From contig JANJUM010000120.1 of assembly GCA_024710585.1 (NCBI GenBank), positions 1-42,658 on the forward strand: a stretch of 42,658 nt of DNA. The letters are read 5' to 3'. Below the pieces are notes generated by a model. The model made no database searches, was not told the origin of the DNA, and was given only the letters and a program-made list of their open reading frames with translations. This DNA comes from Desulforhopalus sp. GTDB lineage: Bacteria; Desulfobacterota; Desulfobulbia; Desulfobulbales; Desulfocapsaceae. Both the position numbers and the translations under genes were made by a program. Positions 1-8,486 of the stretch are shown here, one piece after another. How positions within the stretch are numbered: position 1 is the first letter of the stretch; each line of letters begins with the position of its first letter.

Positions 1-468
1 GGTGACGTTGACCACGGTGACCATCGAAAAAACCTCGTCGGTCAATCCCCAACTGGTGATGATCCAGTTGAGACTGCCGGCGATAGAGGCAAGAAGAAGA
101 TTGGCCAAAGGCCCGAAGAGGCGGCTGGCGATCAGGCACAGCCGTGGCCGGCGGGGAAAGCGCCCGGGGTCGATGGCCATCTCCTTTGCCCAGCCGAACC
201 CGGCCACCAGAAAGCTGAGGCTGCCGAGCAGGCTGAGGTGGAGGAAGACATTGAAGTGAAAACGATCGCGGGCCCCGGGGCGCGTATCCCCGAGCAGGGC
301 GGCGCCCAGGGCCTGGCCTTCGGCGCTGACCATGACGGCGAGCAGCGCGGCGACAACGAAGATCGTCGCCTTCTCGGCGCTGAAGCTCGCATAGTCGAGC
401 AGATAGGGATAATAAACGTCCAGAAGATCCTCCTTCCTCCCCACCAGGCCAGAAGCGGAGACAGTCAC
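1..468 (-). CDS. Site-2 protease (M50)-like membrane protein lacking the HExxH motif, partial (C-terminus outside window)
   Basis: The ORF track missed this frame because it starts with GTG and runs off the left edge. Translating the minus strand from GTG 468, preceded by AGGAG at good spacing, gives 156 codons without a stop. The protein has hydrophobic segments and the landmarks of bacterial site-2 protease-like proteins: a GD dipeptide, then 'FGWAKEMAIDP' (family 'GWAKPVPVNP') and 'FGPLANLLLA' (family 'GPxANL'). Where active members carry HExxHA ahead of the GD, this protein reads 'SAEGQA', so both zinc-binding His and the catalytic Glu appear to be lost. That suggests a non-proteolytic homologue or a pseudoprotease. 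It lies 135 nt downstream of acs on the same strand, with a strong hairpin between them. The missing C-terminus prevents a check of the remaining zinc ligand. Family assignment is moderately sure; the function is unknown. Confidence 0.6.
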   Translation of the reverse strand, partial: MTVSASGLVGRKEDLLDVYYPYLLDYASFSAEKATIFVVAALLAVMVSAEGQALGAALLGDTRPGARDRFHFNVFLHLSLLGSLSFLVAGFGWAKEMAIDPGRFPRRPRLCLIASRLFGPLANLLLASIAGSLNWIITSWGLTDEVFSMVTVVNVT

Positions 469-523
469 CTCTTCTCCTCAAACTGCGCTGGCTTCGTTCC
501 CCGCAGAGCGCATAAACGAGCAC

Positions 524-551
524 GGCGCCCCGACACAGGCGTCGGGGCGCC
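524..551. terminator. Strong inverted repeat between acs and the M50-like gene
   Basis: Perfect 11-bp arms (GGCGCCCCGAC / GTCGGGGCGCC) with a 6-nt loop. On the plus strand the right arm is followed by AATTTT; on the minus strand, the direction of acs, there is no T-run. It probably ends or attenuates acs transcription, or stabilises the acs 3' end. Orientation is uncertain. Confidence 0.5.
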
Positions 552-603
552 AATTTTCCAAGGGCAGTGGCGGCTATGACCGCCGCTGCCCACTTCACCG
601 TTC

Positions 604-2634
604 TTATCCGACCATGGTCTTGATCTGCTCGACCACCTCGGGATTGGCAAGGGTCATGACGTTGCCGACATCACCCTTGTTGGAGATGGCCCCGAGCACG
701 CGACGCATGATTTTGCCCGAGCGGGTCTTGGGCATGTCGGGCACTATCCATACGTTGCGGCACTTGGCGATCTTGCCGATCTGGAAGGTAATGGCATCGG
801 CGATCTTCTGCTGCAGTTCGGGCGAGGCCTTGATGCCGGGCTTGAGGGAGACATAGAGCTCCGGCTCCTTACCCTTGACCTCATGGTTGACCGGAACCAC
901 CGCCGCCTCGGCCACCTCGGGCACGGTCAGCGCGGCGGACTCGATCTCCTTGGTGCCGAGGCGATGCCCGGAGACGTTGATGACGTCGTCGATCCTGCCG
1001 AGGATGCGTACATAGCCGTCGGCGGCGACCACCGCCGCGTCGCCGGTGAGATACGGCCAGTCGCGCCAGTCCTTACTCTTCGGGTTCTTGTTGTACATGC
1101 CGAAGTAGGTGTCGACAAAGCGCTGGCGATTGCCCCAGATGGTCTGGAAGCAGCCCGGCCACGGGTTCTGGATGCAGATATTGCCGGCCTTGCCGGAGCC
1201 CGCCGGCACGATATTGCCGTCGTTATCGAAGACGATGGGATGGATTCCCGGCACCCCCGGCCCGGCGCTGCCAGGCTTCATCGGCTGGATGCCCGGTACG
1301 GTCGAGCAGAGGAAGCCGCCGGTCTCGGTCTGCCAGTAGGTGTCGACGATGACCGCCTTGCCCTTGCCAACCTCCCTTTCGTACCACTTCCACACCTCGG
1401 GCTCGATGGGCTCGCCGACGGTGGTCATGTGCTTGAAGCTGAAGTTGTACTTGGCCGGCTCGTCGGGTCCTACCTTGCGCAGGGCGCGGATAGCAGTCGG
1501 CGCGGTATGGAAGATGTTGACGTTGAGGTCCTGGGCGATGCGCCAGCACCTGCCGGCATCGGGATAGGTGGGCACGCCCTCGTAAATGACCGTTGAGGCG
1601 CAGAGCGCCAGCGGCCCGTAGACGATGAAGGAGTGACCGGTGATCCAGCCGATGTCAGCCATGCACCAGTAGACGTCCTCGGGGTGGATATCCTGGATAT
1701 ACTTGGACATCGCCGTCACATAGGCCAGGTAGCCGCCAGTGCCGTGCTGGGCGCCCTTGGGTTTGCCGGTGGTGCCGCTGGTGTACATGAGGAAGAGCGG
1801 GTCTTCGGCAAGCATCTTCTCCGGAGTGACCCTGACCCCATAATACTTTTTCAACTCGTCGTTGACGACGATGTCACGCCCCGCCACCAGTGGCGCCGCA
1901 GAGGACATCTTGCCGGGGTAGCGCTGCCAGACGAGGAGCTTGTCAATGGTCTGGCCTTCCTTGGCCGCCAGTTCACAGGCCTCGTCGTCCACTGCCTTGT
2001 GGTTGAGCAGCTTGCCGGAGCGGTAGTAGGCGTCCATGGTAATGAGTACGCGGCTGTTGGAGTCGACGACACGATCGGCGCAGGCGCTGGCCGAGAAACC
2101 GCCGAAAACCACCGAGTGGATGACGCCGAGGCGGGCGCAGGCGAGCATGGAGATGGGCAACTCGGCAGACATCGGCATATGGATGGTGACCCGGTCGCCA
2201 CGCTTGAGACCGGCGGTGTCGCGGAGCAGAGCGGCGAACTCGTTGACCCGCACGAAGAGCTCCTGATAGGTGATATGCTCGGTACGCTCCTCCTCCAGTT
2301 CGGGAACGAAGTGAATGGCGGTTTTATTGCGGTTTTTTTCGAGATGACGGTCGATGCAGTTGAAGCTGGCGTTGAGCTGGCCGCCGCGGAACCACTTCCA
2401 GCACGGCGCGTCGCTGGTATCGAGCACCTCGTCCCAGTATTTGTACCAGGTGAGCAGCTCAGCGAATTCTGTGTAATAGTTTGGGAAATTTTCGAGGGTG
2501 AACCGCTCGAAAATCGCCGGGTCGGTAAGGTTTGCCTGCCCGATGAACTTCGATGAAGGGTAATAGTACTGCTCTTCCTGCCAGTGAACGGCAATCTCGG
2601 CTTCCGAAGTCTCGACGATGTTTTTCTCACTCAT
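604..2634 (-). CDS. acs: Acetyl-CoA synthetase (AMP-forming)
   Basis: Cytoplasmic enzyme that activates acetate with ATP and CoA through acetyl-AMP. At 676 aa it is close to the usual length of about 650. The N-terminus carries the ACAS region (residues about 30-90). The AMP-binding P-loop 'YTSGTTGKPKG' lies near residue 285, followed by 'DTYWQTETGG'. The C-terminal lid has 'GRIDDVINVSGHRLGT', and the conserved acetylatable lysine lies in 'PKTRSGKIMRR'. Start ATG 2634 is preceded by AAAGGAG about 10 nt upstream. The gene follows an MFS carboxylate transporter gene on the same strand, 165 nt away, which suggests uptake and activation of acetate or a related short acid. The lid lysine implies possible control by acetylation, as known for the family; no acetyltransferase gene is visible nearby. 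Confidence 0.97.
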   Translation of the reverse strand: MSEKNIVETSEAEIAVHWQEEQYYYPSSKFIGQANLTDPAIFERFTLENFPNYYTEFAELLTWYKYWDEVLDTSDAPCWKWFRGGQLNASFNCIDRHLEKNRNKTAIHFVPELEEERTEHITYQELFVRVNEFAALLRDTAGLKRGDRVTIHMPMSAELPISMLACARLGVIHSVVFGGFSASACADRVVDSNSRVLITMDAYYRSGKLLNHKAVDDEACELAAKEGQTIDKLLVWQRYPGKMSSAAPLVAGRDIVVNDELKKYYGVRVTPEKMLAEDPLFLMYTSGTTGKPKGAQHGTGGYLAYVTAMSKYIQDIHPEDVYWCMADIGWITGHSFIVYGPLALCASTVIYEGVPTYPDAGRCWRIAQDLNVNIFHTAPTAIRALRKVGPDEPAKYNFSFKHMTTVGEPIEPEVWKWYEREVGKGKAVIVDTYWQTETGGFLCSTVPGIQPMKPGSAGPGVPGIHPIVFDNDGNIVPAGSGKAGNICIQNPWPGCFQTIWGNRQRFVDTYFGMYNKNPKSKDWRDWPYLTGDAAVVAADGYVRILGRIDDVINVSGHRLGTKEIESAALTVPEVAEAAVVPVNHEVKGKEPELYVSLKPGIKASPELQQKIADAITFQIGKIAKCRNVWIVPDMPKTRSGKIMRRVLGAISNKGDVGNVMTLANPEVVEQIKTMVG

Positions 2635-2717
2635 ACCGTAGCACTCCTTTAAGGTCTGTATTTTTCAGTGAACTGTCTCTGGGGCAAGCCCCCCCCTGGT
2701 CCCGGTGCGGAGGATGG

Positions 2718-2750
2718 CCGGCTGCGGCCAGAAAAAGCATCCGCAGCCGG
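2718..2750. repeat. Hairpin between transporter and acs
   Basis: Perfect 10-bp arms (CCGGCTGCGG / CCGCAGCCGG) around a 13-nt A-rich loop, without a T-run on either strand. It lies within the 165-nt gap of a probable transporter-acs transcript and may be a processing or attenuation element. Confidence 0.4.
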
Positions 2751-2799
2751 TGAGTCGCCCCCGGGCGGGTCGACTCGTCATGACAACAGGCCCCCTTTA

Positions 2800-4110
2800 T
2801 CAGGCAGTTGCCTGGCTACCGTGAACTTCGTCGACATGAATCGGGCGGCTGATTATCTTGGCGAGAATGACGCCGGCAATCAGCAGGGCCCCGGAGATAT
2901 AGAAGGCGTAATTGAGGCTGCCGGTGATGTCCTCGATAGTGCCCCCCAGCCGGGCCATGAAAAAGCCCAGCCCCCAGCCGAAAAACACCAGGCCGTAGTT
3001 CATGCCGAGGTTCTTCGGACCATAGAAATCGGCGGCGAAGGAAGGCATCAGCGAAAGACCGCCGCCGTATTGCCAGTAGGCCACGCCGACGGCGAGGAAC
3101 AGCAGCAGGATGCTGCCGCTGCCCATGACGTAAGGAAGGGTGAAGAGGCATAGCGCCGACACCGCGCAGTTGAGGCAGTAGGCGTTGAGACGACCGATCT
3201 TATCGGAATAGAAGCCGGTGCCAACCCGGCCCGCGGCATTGACGAAGCCGCCGTAGGAGACCAGCAGCCAGGCATTGGCGGCAAAGAAGGGCACGTCCTT
3301 GGCGGCCTTGAGCATCATGGTGTTGGCATTGGCGATGATCAGCAGGCCGGACTGGGTGGTAAGAATGAACATCACCACCAGGGCGTAAAACTGCCAGGTC
3401 TTGATCATTTCCGAAGGTTCCCAGTTAGTGATCGTCGAATTGGCAGTGGCGACGTTGGCGCCGGCCAGCATCGGCGGTTTGTAGCCCACCGGTGGGGTCT
3501 TCAACAGCTGTCCGGCGATGATCACCACCAGGGCGAAGAGAGTTCCCAAACCATAGAAGCTGCCGGAGATACCGAACTTGTCGATAAAGTACTGACCGAG
3601 GAAACCAATATAGAGGGCGGCCCCACCATAACCACCGACAACGATGCCGGCGATGAGACCACGCTTGTGGGGGCCAAACCACTTCAGCGCCGCCGGAGTC
3701 GGGGCGGCATAGCCAATGCCCATGCCGATGCCGCCGAGAACGCCGAAGCCGATGATGATGCCCAGGTAGCTTTTCATGTACCCGGCGAGAAGACAGCCAG
3801 CGGCCAGCGTCAGGCCGCCGAGGGTGGCGCCGAAGCGGGGGCTGATCTTATCCTGGATACGCCCGCCGGGGATCATCAGAAATGCGAAAATGATAACGCA
3901 AAGCGAGAAGGGAGTCGCCGCCTGCGCGTTATTGAGATAGATCCAGCCGGCATTGATGCCGGTCATCGCCTGACCGGCCTTGTCGACGTTGACCAAGGCG
4001 GTTTTCCAGATACTCCAGGCATAGAGGATACCGAGACAAAGGTTGATCGCCGTGCCAGCAAAAACCGTTACCCAGGCCTGGCCCGGTACGGTCTGATTCG
4101 CCTGTGACAT
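2800..4110 (-). CDS. MFS transporter, oxalate/formate antiporter (OFA) family
   Basis: A 436-aa integral membrane protein with about 12 hydrophobic segments. The first contains 'GTAINLCLGILYAWSIW', characteristic of OFA-type MFS carriers, which include oxalate:formate antiporters and monocarboxylate carriers. Basic loops (for example 'GPHKRGLIAG') follow the MFS layout. ATG 4110 has AAGGAG upstream. It precedes acs on the same strand, so acetate or another short carboxylate is the most likely substrate; that part is inferred from context. The substrate cannot be read from sequence in this family. I see no unambiguous promoter in the AT-rich DNA upstream. Confidence 0.85.
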   Translation of the reverse strand: MSQANQTVPGQAWVTVFAGTAINLCLGILYAWSIWKTALVNVDKAGQAMTGINAGWIYLNNAQAATPFSLCVIIFAFLMIPGGRIQDKISPRFGATLGGLTLAAGCLLAGYMKSYLGIIIGFGVLGGIGMGIGYAAPTPAALKWFGPHKRGLIAGIVVGGYGGAALYIGFLGQYFIDKFGISGSFYGLGTLFALVVIIAGQLLKTPPVGYKPPMLAGANVATANSTITNWEPSEMIKTWQFYALVVMFILTTQSGLLIIANANTMMLKAAKDVPFFAANAWLLVSYGGFVNAAGRVGTGFYSDKIGRLNAYCLNCAVSALCLFTLPYVMGSGSILLLFLAVGVAYWQYGGGLSLMPSFAADFYGPKNLGMNYGLVFFGWGLGFFMARLGGTIEDITGSLNYAFYISGALLIAGVILAKIISRPIHVDEVHGSQATA

Positions 4111-5281
4111 CTGCTTCTCCTTATAGAAAAGTGAAAATGACTTTGAAGTCTACCCACCCTTCACGCCCCCATCGCTTTGTGCCGTGTTCCTCAGAGGACA
4201 TAATCCTGCTGAATTTTCCGGCTCGTAGCGCGCGGTTATGGAATAATCTTCACCGCCCCCAGGCACCACCTCCTTTTTATGTTATTTGCACAGTAAATTT
4301 TACGATCTTTCACTATTGACTCCCATCAATATAAGCTTGCTACATGGTGTTCACGGGTCGCCCCTGCACATTCATCAGTTTCGTTTATCTCAATCCACAG
4401 TATTTCTCAACATAATTTTTACAGGCCCTTAACATTCGCCATTCATTTCTATGTTGCCCCTAATAATCACACTATTTCATACTTTTACAAAGCTTGGTCA
4501 CCGGGCCGATCGTCCACTCGCCCCCCCTCCTGCACCATCATGGAGACCGCACAGAGAAGAAAATGTGTCGATCGGCAGAGTTCATGACAAAATATTACAT
4601 GCAATAACACAAGAAAAGACGATCCTTCTTTCTGTTATGCTCAGCACAAGAGAACAATATCTTCGAACTGTCGAACAGCAGGATAACACCTCTTCGTTAA
4701 TACATTTGCCTGACACTTAAATAATGCACTTTATCTTGCTGTACTTTACTCTTCGACACACGCCACCCGACAAATATACAATTTCAATGAAGGACTGAAA
4801 CATGAAGCTCTGCTACCTTGAAAGGGCCGCCGTTCCATGGCGGTAAGACAGGGTGCACCCGCGGCACCTGTTAAACGAGAGGGATTATCAACAGTAGCCG
4901 GAGGGTGCCGCCTGTCCCCTGGCACCCGCAAGAGGAGAGGGTGAAGCACGGCCTGAGGGGCGATGCCGCCTGACTGGCAACACCTGCACCTTGAGAGGAT
5001 CGCTCCTCAACCGACCCACGGTGGCACTGTCACCGTGAACATCACCGGGCTCACCAGGAGAGTTCAAAGGCAAAAATGCGCGCGCTTCTGCAGCCCGCAA
5101 CCTTCACTGCGGCCCACGCAGACCTTGAAAAAGCACCGCCGACGAGGTAGCGTGAAGGAGCCAGTGCCCCTTCATCGCCCGCCCGCAGACGTGCCGGCAA
5201 GCCGCCTTCCGCAGCCAGCCCACCCTTCCGCACGCGGCTGTAAAGAAGACACCCTCCCCCGCCAACGCTAGAGAGACCGGC
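4111..5281. other. 1.17-kb intergenic region without a convincing gene; AT-rich half and structured GC-rich half
   Basis: The first half (about 4111-4800) is markedly AT-rich for this window and holds the upstream regions of the transporter gene (minus) and probably of the HD-GYP gene (plus). The second half (about 4800-5280) is GC-rich with several hairpins: CCGCC/GGCGG near 4830, GGGTGCC/GGCACCC at about 4905-4927, and ACGGTG/CACCGT near 5017-5036. GGGTGC and GGCACC motifs recur several times. The listed ORFs (4451, 4746, 4963) have no recognisable domains, no good ribosome sites and low-complexity translations, so I do not call them. The structured half could be a long 5' leader or an unknown small RNA. 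I compared it by eye with cyclic-di-GMP, cobalamin, glycine and fluoride riboswitches and found no match. Confidence 0.5.
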
Positions 5282-6490
5282 ATGAACTTCCCCATGGAAC
5301 CGCTACCGACCGAGAAGCCGCCGACAGAAGATCGGCATCGCGCCTTCTTCCGCATCTTCACCCAGATCAGCAAGGCCATCCACTCCGGCGAGAGCAGTGA
5401 CGATATCCTGCGCCACATCGCCGCCCATGTCCAGGAACTGCTCGACGCCAAAGGCTGCATCTACTGGATAGTCGACCGCGACCGCGGCGCCATCGTCGGC
5501 AAGCACTCCCAGGGCTTTTCCTACCGCAGCCTCGAAGAGATGGACTATGCCACCCTTGCCGAACTCTTCCCGCGCAGCGAGGAGCGGCTGGCATGCGTCG
5601 AGGATGCCCGCAACGACCCGCGCATCCCCGACCGCGAGCGGCTCGGCAAACGGCGGGTCGGCTCCATCAGTGCACTCTTTTTCGGTATCACCGCCTCTCT
5701 CGAAGGCATTCTCGCCGTCTATTTCTACGATCAGCGCCAGTTGTCGGCGGAGCAGGTCGAGCTGGTCACCGCCCTGGGAGAACAGGGGGCCATCGCCCTG
5801 CAGAAAGCGATGAGCTTCGACGAGAAGATGATCGCCAACATGCGGCAGATGGTGGAAGGCCTGGCCATGGCCCTCGAGGCCAAGGACGAACAGACCCACG
5901 GCCACTCGGTGCGAGTTGCCGCTCTGGCGCGCATGGTGGCCGTAGAAATGGGGTTGAGCGACGGAGAGGCGGAGACCATCCACCATGGGGGCATGCTGCA
6001 CGATATCGGCAAGATCGGCATGGAAGATGCCATCCTGCAGCGCCTTGGCATCCTCAACAAGAAGGAACTCGACATAGTGCGCCGTCACCCGGAGATCGGT
6101 GCGCGCATCACCAAGCCCCTCAACGTGCTCAGCAACCTCGAACCGCTCATCCTCCATCACCACGAGCGCTTCGACGGCAGCGGCTACCCCAAGGGTCTGC
6201 GCGGCCGCGACATCCCCCTCGGGGCGCGCATCCTTGCCGTCTGCGATGCCTTTGAGACCATGCTCGCCGGGCGCCGCCACCTGGCGGCAATGTCCCTTAA
6301 CGACGCCGCCGCCAACCTCTCCAAGGAAAGCGGCCGCCATTTCGACCCCAAGGTGGTGCGGGCGCTGTTTTCCGGGCTGATGAAAAGCCCAGAGGTCCTC
6401 GGCCTGAGCGAGGAAGGTCGGCGGATCATCGCCAGGCACCGCGAGGAGGTGCGCTTCGTCGCCAACTTCGGCGAAGGCGCGTTTTTCTGA
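5282..6490 (+). CDS. GAF domain-HD-GYP cyclic-di-GMP phosphodiesterase-like protein
   Basis: A 402-aa soluble protein. Residues about 25-175 form a GAF-like sensory domain ('DDILRHIAAHVQELLDAKGC', then a 'LFFGITASLEGILAVYF' core). Residues about 180-375 form an HD-GYP domain with the metal-binding 'HDIGKIG', 'HHHERFDGSGYPKGLRG' and 'ILAVCDAFE'. All hallmark residues of active HD-GYP enzymes are present, so hydrolysis of c-di-GMP or a related cyclic dinucleotide is likely. There is no receiver domain or membrane segment, so the input is a cytosolic ligand or redox signal on the GAF domain. The gene stands alone, facing the ABC-F gene with only 10 nt between their stops. The ribosome site (AGAGAG) is weak. 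Confidence 0.92.
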   Translation: MNFPMEPLPTEKPPTEDRHRAFFRIFTQISKAIHSGESSDDILRHIAAHVQELLDAKGCIYWIVDRDRGAIVGKHSQGFSYRSLEEMDYATLAELFPRSEERLACVEDARNDPRIPDRERLGKRRVGSISALFFGITASLEGILAVYFYDQRQLSAEQVELVTALGEQGAIALQKAMSFDEKMIANMRQMVEGLAMALEAKDEQTHGHSVRVAALARMVAVEMGLSDGEAETIHHGGMLHDIGKIGMEDAILQRLGILNKKELDIVRRHPEIGARITKPLNVLSNLEPLILHHHERFDGSGYPKGLRGRDIPLGARILAVCDAFETMLAGRRHLAAMSLNDAAANLSKESGRHFDPKVVRALFSGLMKSPEVLGLSEEGRRIIARHREEVRFVANFGEGAFF

Positions 6491-6500
6491 TAAAGACCGC

Positions 6501-8486
6501 TCAGCCGAGCTTCAACTCGGCGTCGATGGCGTCGATTTTTTCCTGGGCAGTCTCCCACTTGGCGTACCAGCGCTCCAGCCTGCGCCGGCAGTCCTCGTAC
6601 TCGCGACTGGTCTCGTTCCAGGCCTTCTCGTCCTTGTAGAGCTCGGGATCGGCCATGATCGCCTCAAGCTCCTCCTTGCGCCGCTCGGTCTCGTCGATCT
6701 TCTCCTCCGCCTCGGCCAGCTGTTTGAGCCAGGGCCCGGCACGGCGGCTGCGCTCCTGGCGGAGTTGCGCCTCGAGGCGCTTGCGCTCGCGGCGATTATC
6801 GGGGGAATCGCCCGCCGGCGCTGCGCTGGCTGGGGCCTGTTCACGGCGCCCCTCGGCACGCCGCGCCTCCTCTTCGCGCAGTGCTTCCTGCTTGGCGAGA
6901 TACTCGGCGACATTGCCCTCGTAGAGAGTGACCCGCCCGTCCCTGACCTCGAGCACCTTGTTGACGAAGCTGTCGAGGAAGTAGCGGTTATGGGAGACGA
7001 CGACGATGGTGCCGTCATACTGGGCCATGGCCTCCTGCAACACCTCCTGCGAGCTCATGTCGAGGTGGTTGGTGGGCTCGTCGAGGAGCATGCAGTTGGC
7101 GGGGGTGGCGATCATCTTCGCCAGGGCGAGGCGGCTCTTCTCGCCGCCGGAAAGCACCGCCACCTTCTTGAGCACATCGTCGCCGCGGAAGAGGAAAGCG
7201 CCGAGCAGGGAGCGGGTGCGGGTGACGGTCATCTCCTCGCCCACGGTATTCATGGTCTCAAGCACGGTGAGCTGCGGCGAAAGCTCCTGGGCCTGGTGCT
7301 GACCGAAGTAGGAAAGCTTGACGTTGCTGCCGAGGCGGATGGTCCCCGCGTCCGGGGCCAGCTGGCCGGCAAGGATCTTGACCAGCGTCGACTTGCCGGC
7401 GCCGTTGACGCCGACCACCGCCACCTTATCGCCGCGGCCGAGAAGCAACTCGACCTCGCGGAACACCGCCTTGCCGTCGAAGGACTTCTCGAGGCCGTCG
7501 ACGCGCAGCACGTCGCGACCGGAATCGGGGGCCGGCGGGAAGGTGAAGCGGATCTGCCGCTCGTCGTCGTCGAGCTCGATGAGCTCCATCTTCTCCAACT
7601 GCTTGACCCGACTCTGCACCTGGCGCGCCTTGGTCGACTTGGCGCGAAAGCGCTCGACGAAGCGCATCGTCTGGCGGATGCGCGCCTGCTGGTTGTCGTA
7701 GGCGCCCTTCTCCACCGCCCGCCGCGCCGCCTTCTCGGTGACGTAGTAGCTGTAGTTGCCCTTGTAAATGTCGACGCGGCCGAAGCTTAGCTCCCAGGTA
7801 AGGTCGGTGCTCTTGTCGAGGAAGGTGCGGTCGTGGGAGATGATCACCATGGCGCCGCGATAGTCGCGCAGAAACTGCTCGACCCAGGTCAGCGAGTCGA
7901 GATCGAGGTGGTTGGTGGGCTCGTCGAGGAGCAGCAGCGAGGGGGCCTCAAGCAGCATCTTGGCGAGTTTGAGGCGCATCTGCCAGCCGCCGGAGAACAC
8001 CGACACCGGCTTGCCGAGGTCCTCGCGGCGAAAGCCGAGACCGAGCAGCACCTTCTCGATTTTGGCGCCGATGGTGTAGATGTCGCTGCCGTCGAGGAGA
8101 TGCTGCAGCTCCCCCTGGCGCTGCAGCAGCGCCGCCAGCTCACCAGACTCCGGTGGCAGATGGTGGATGCGCTCATGCAGCTCGGCCAGCTCACGCTGCC
8201 TCTCCAGCAGGGGGGCGAAGGCGGTCTGCGCCTCCTCGTAGAGGGACCGCGAGGAGAAGAGCTCGCTTGACTCCTGGGGCAGATAGCCGACGGTGACGTT
8301 CTTGGCGCAGGTCACCACCCCGTCGTCGGCGGCGCTGACCCCGGCCATGATCTTCAGCAAGGTGGTCTTGCCCGCCCCGTTGACACCCACCAGGCCAATG
8401 CGGTTGCCCTCGTAGACCTGAACGGAGATGTCCTTGAAGAGATGCTTCTCGCCGTAGCGAATATCGAGATGATTAACCGACAACAT
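6501..8486 (-). CDS. ABC-F family ATP-binding protein (ribosome-associated type)
   Basis: The protein has 661 aa from ATG 8486. The track's longer start at 8744 reads through the upstream gene and lacks family similarity before 'MLSVNHLDIRYG'. GAGGAA lies 9 nt before ATG 8486. Two ABC modules are visible: Walker A 'GVNGAGKTT' and 'GVNGAGKST', signatures 'FSGGW' and 'LSGGEKSRLALAK', and two 'LLLDEPTNHLD' Walker B/D-loops ('MLLDEPTNHLD' in the second). Between them is the charged ABC-F linker; after them comes a C-terminal coiled coil rich in Arg and Glu. There is no membrane domain. ABC-F proteins act on the ribosome rather than in transport; which member this is (Uup-, YheS- or YdiF-like) I cannot say. 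The start overlaps the end of the radical SAM gene by 14 nt, which suggests translational coupling. Confidence 0.93.
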   Translation of the reverse strand: MLSVNHLDIRYGEKHLFKDISVQVYEGNRIGLVGVNGAGKTTLLKIMAGVSAADDGVVTCAKNVTVGYLPQESSELFSSRSLYEEAQTAFAPLLERQRELAELHERIHHLPPESGELAALLQRQGELQHLLDGSDIYTIGAKIEKVLLGLGFRREDLGKPVSVFSGGWQMRLKLAKMLLEAPSLLLLDEPTNHLDLDSLTWVEQFLRDYRGAMVIISHDRTFLDKSTDLTWELSFGRVDIYKGNYSYYVTEKAARRAVEKGAYDNQQARIRQTMRFVERFRAKSTKARQVQSRVKQLEKMELIELDDDERQIRFTFPPAPDSGRDVLRVDGLEKSFDGKAVFREVELLLGRGDKVAVVGVNGAGKSTLVKILAGQLAPDAGTIRLGSNVKLSYFGQHQAQELSPQLTVLETMNTVGEEMTVTRTRSLLGAFLFRGDDVLKKVAVLSGGEKSRLALAKMIATPANCMLLDEPTNHLDMSSQEVLQEAMAQYDGTIVVVSHNRYFLDSFVNKVLEVRDGRVTLYEGNVAEYLAKQEALREEEARRAEGRREQAPASAAPAGDSPDNRRERKRLEAQLRQERSRRAGPWLKQLAEAEEKIDETERRKEELEAIMADPELYKDEKAWNETSREYEDCRRRLERWYAKWETAQEKIDAIDAELKLG

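Noticed and set aside
4451-4720. 89-aa ORF in the AT-rich intergenic region
   Set aside because: No ribosome site, no domain, codon use unlike neighbouring genes.
4801-5060. Known riboswitch (cyclic-di-GMP, cobalamin, glycine, fluoride)
   Set aside because: Some short similarities, such as GGCGATG, but the conserved cores and pairing are not there.
4963-5271. 102-aa ORF upstream of the HD-GYP gene
   Set aside because: Pro/Arg-rich, no motif, overlaps hairpins.
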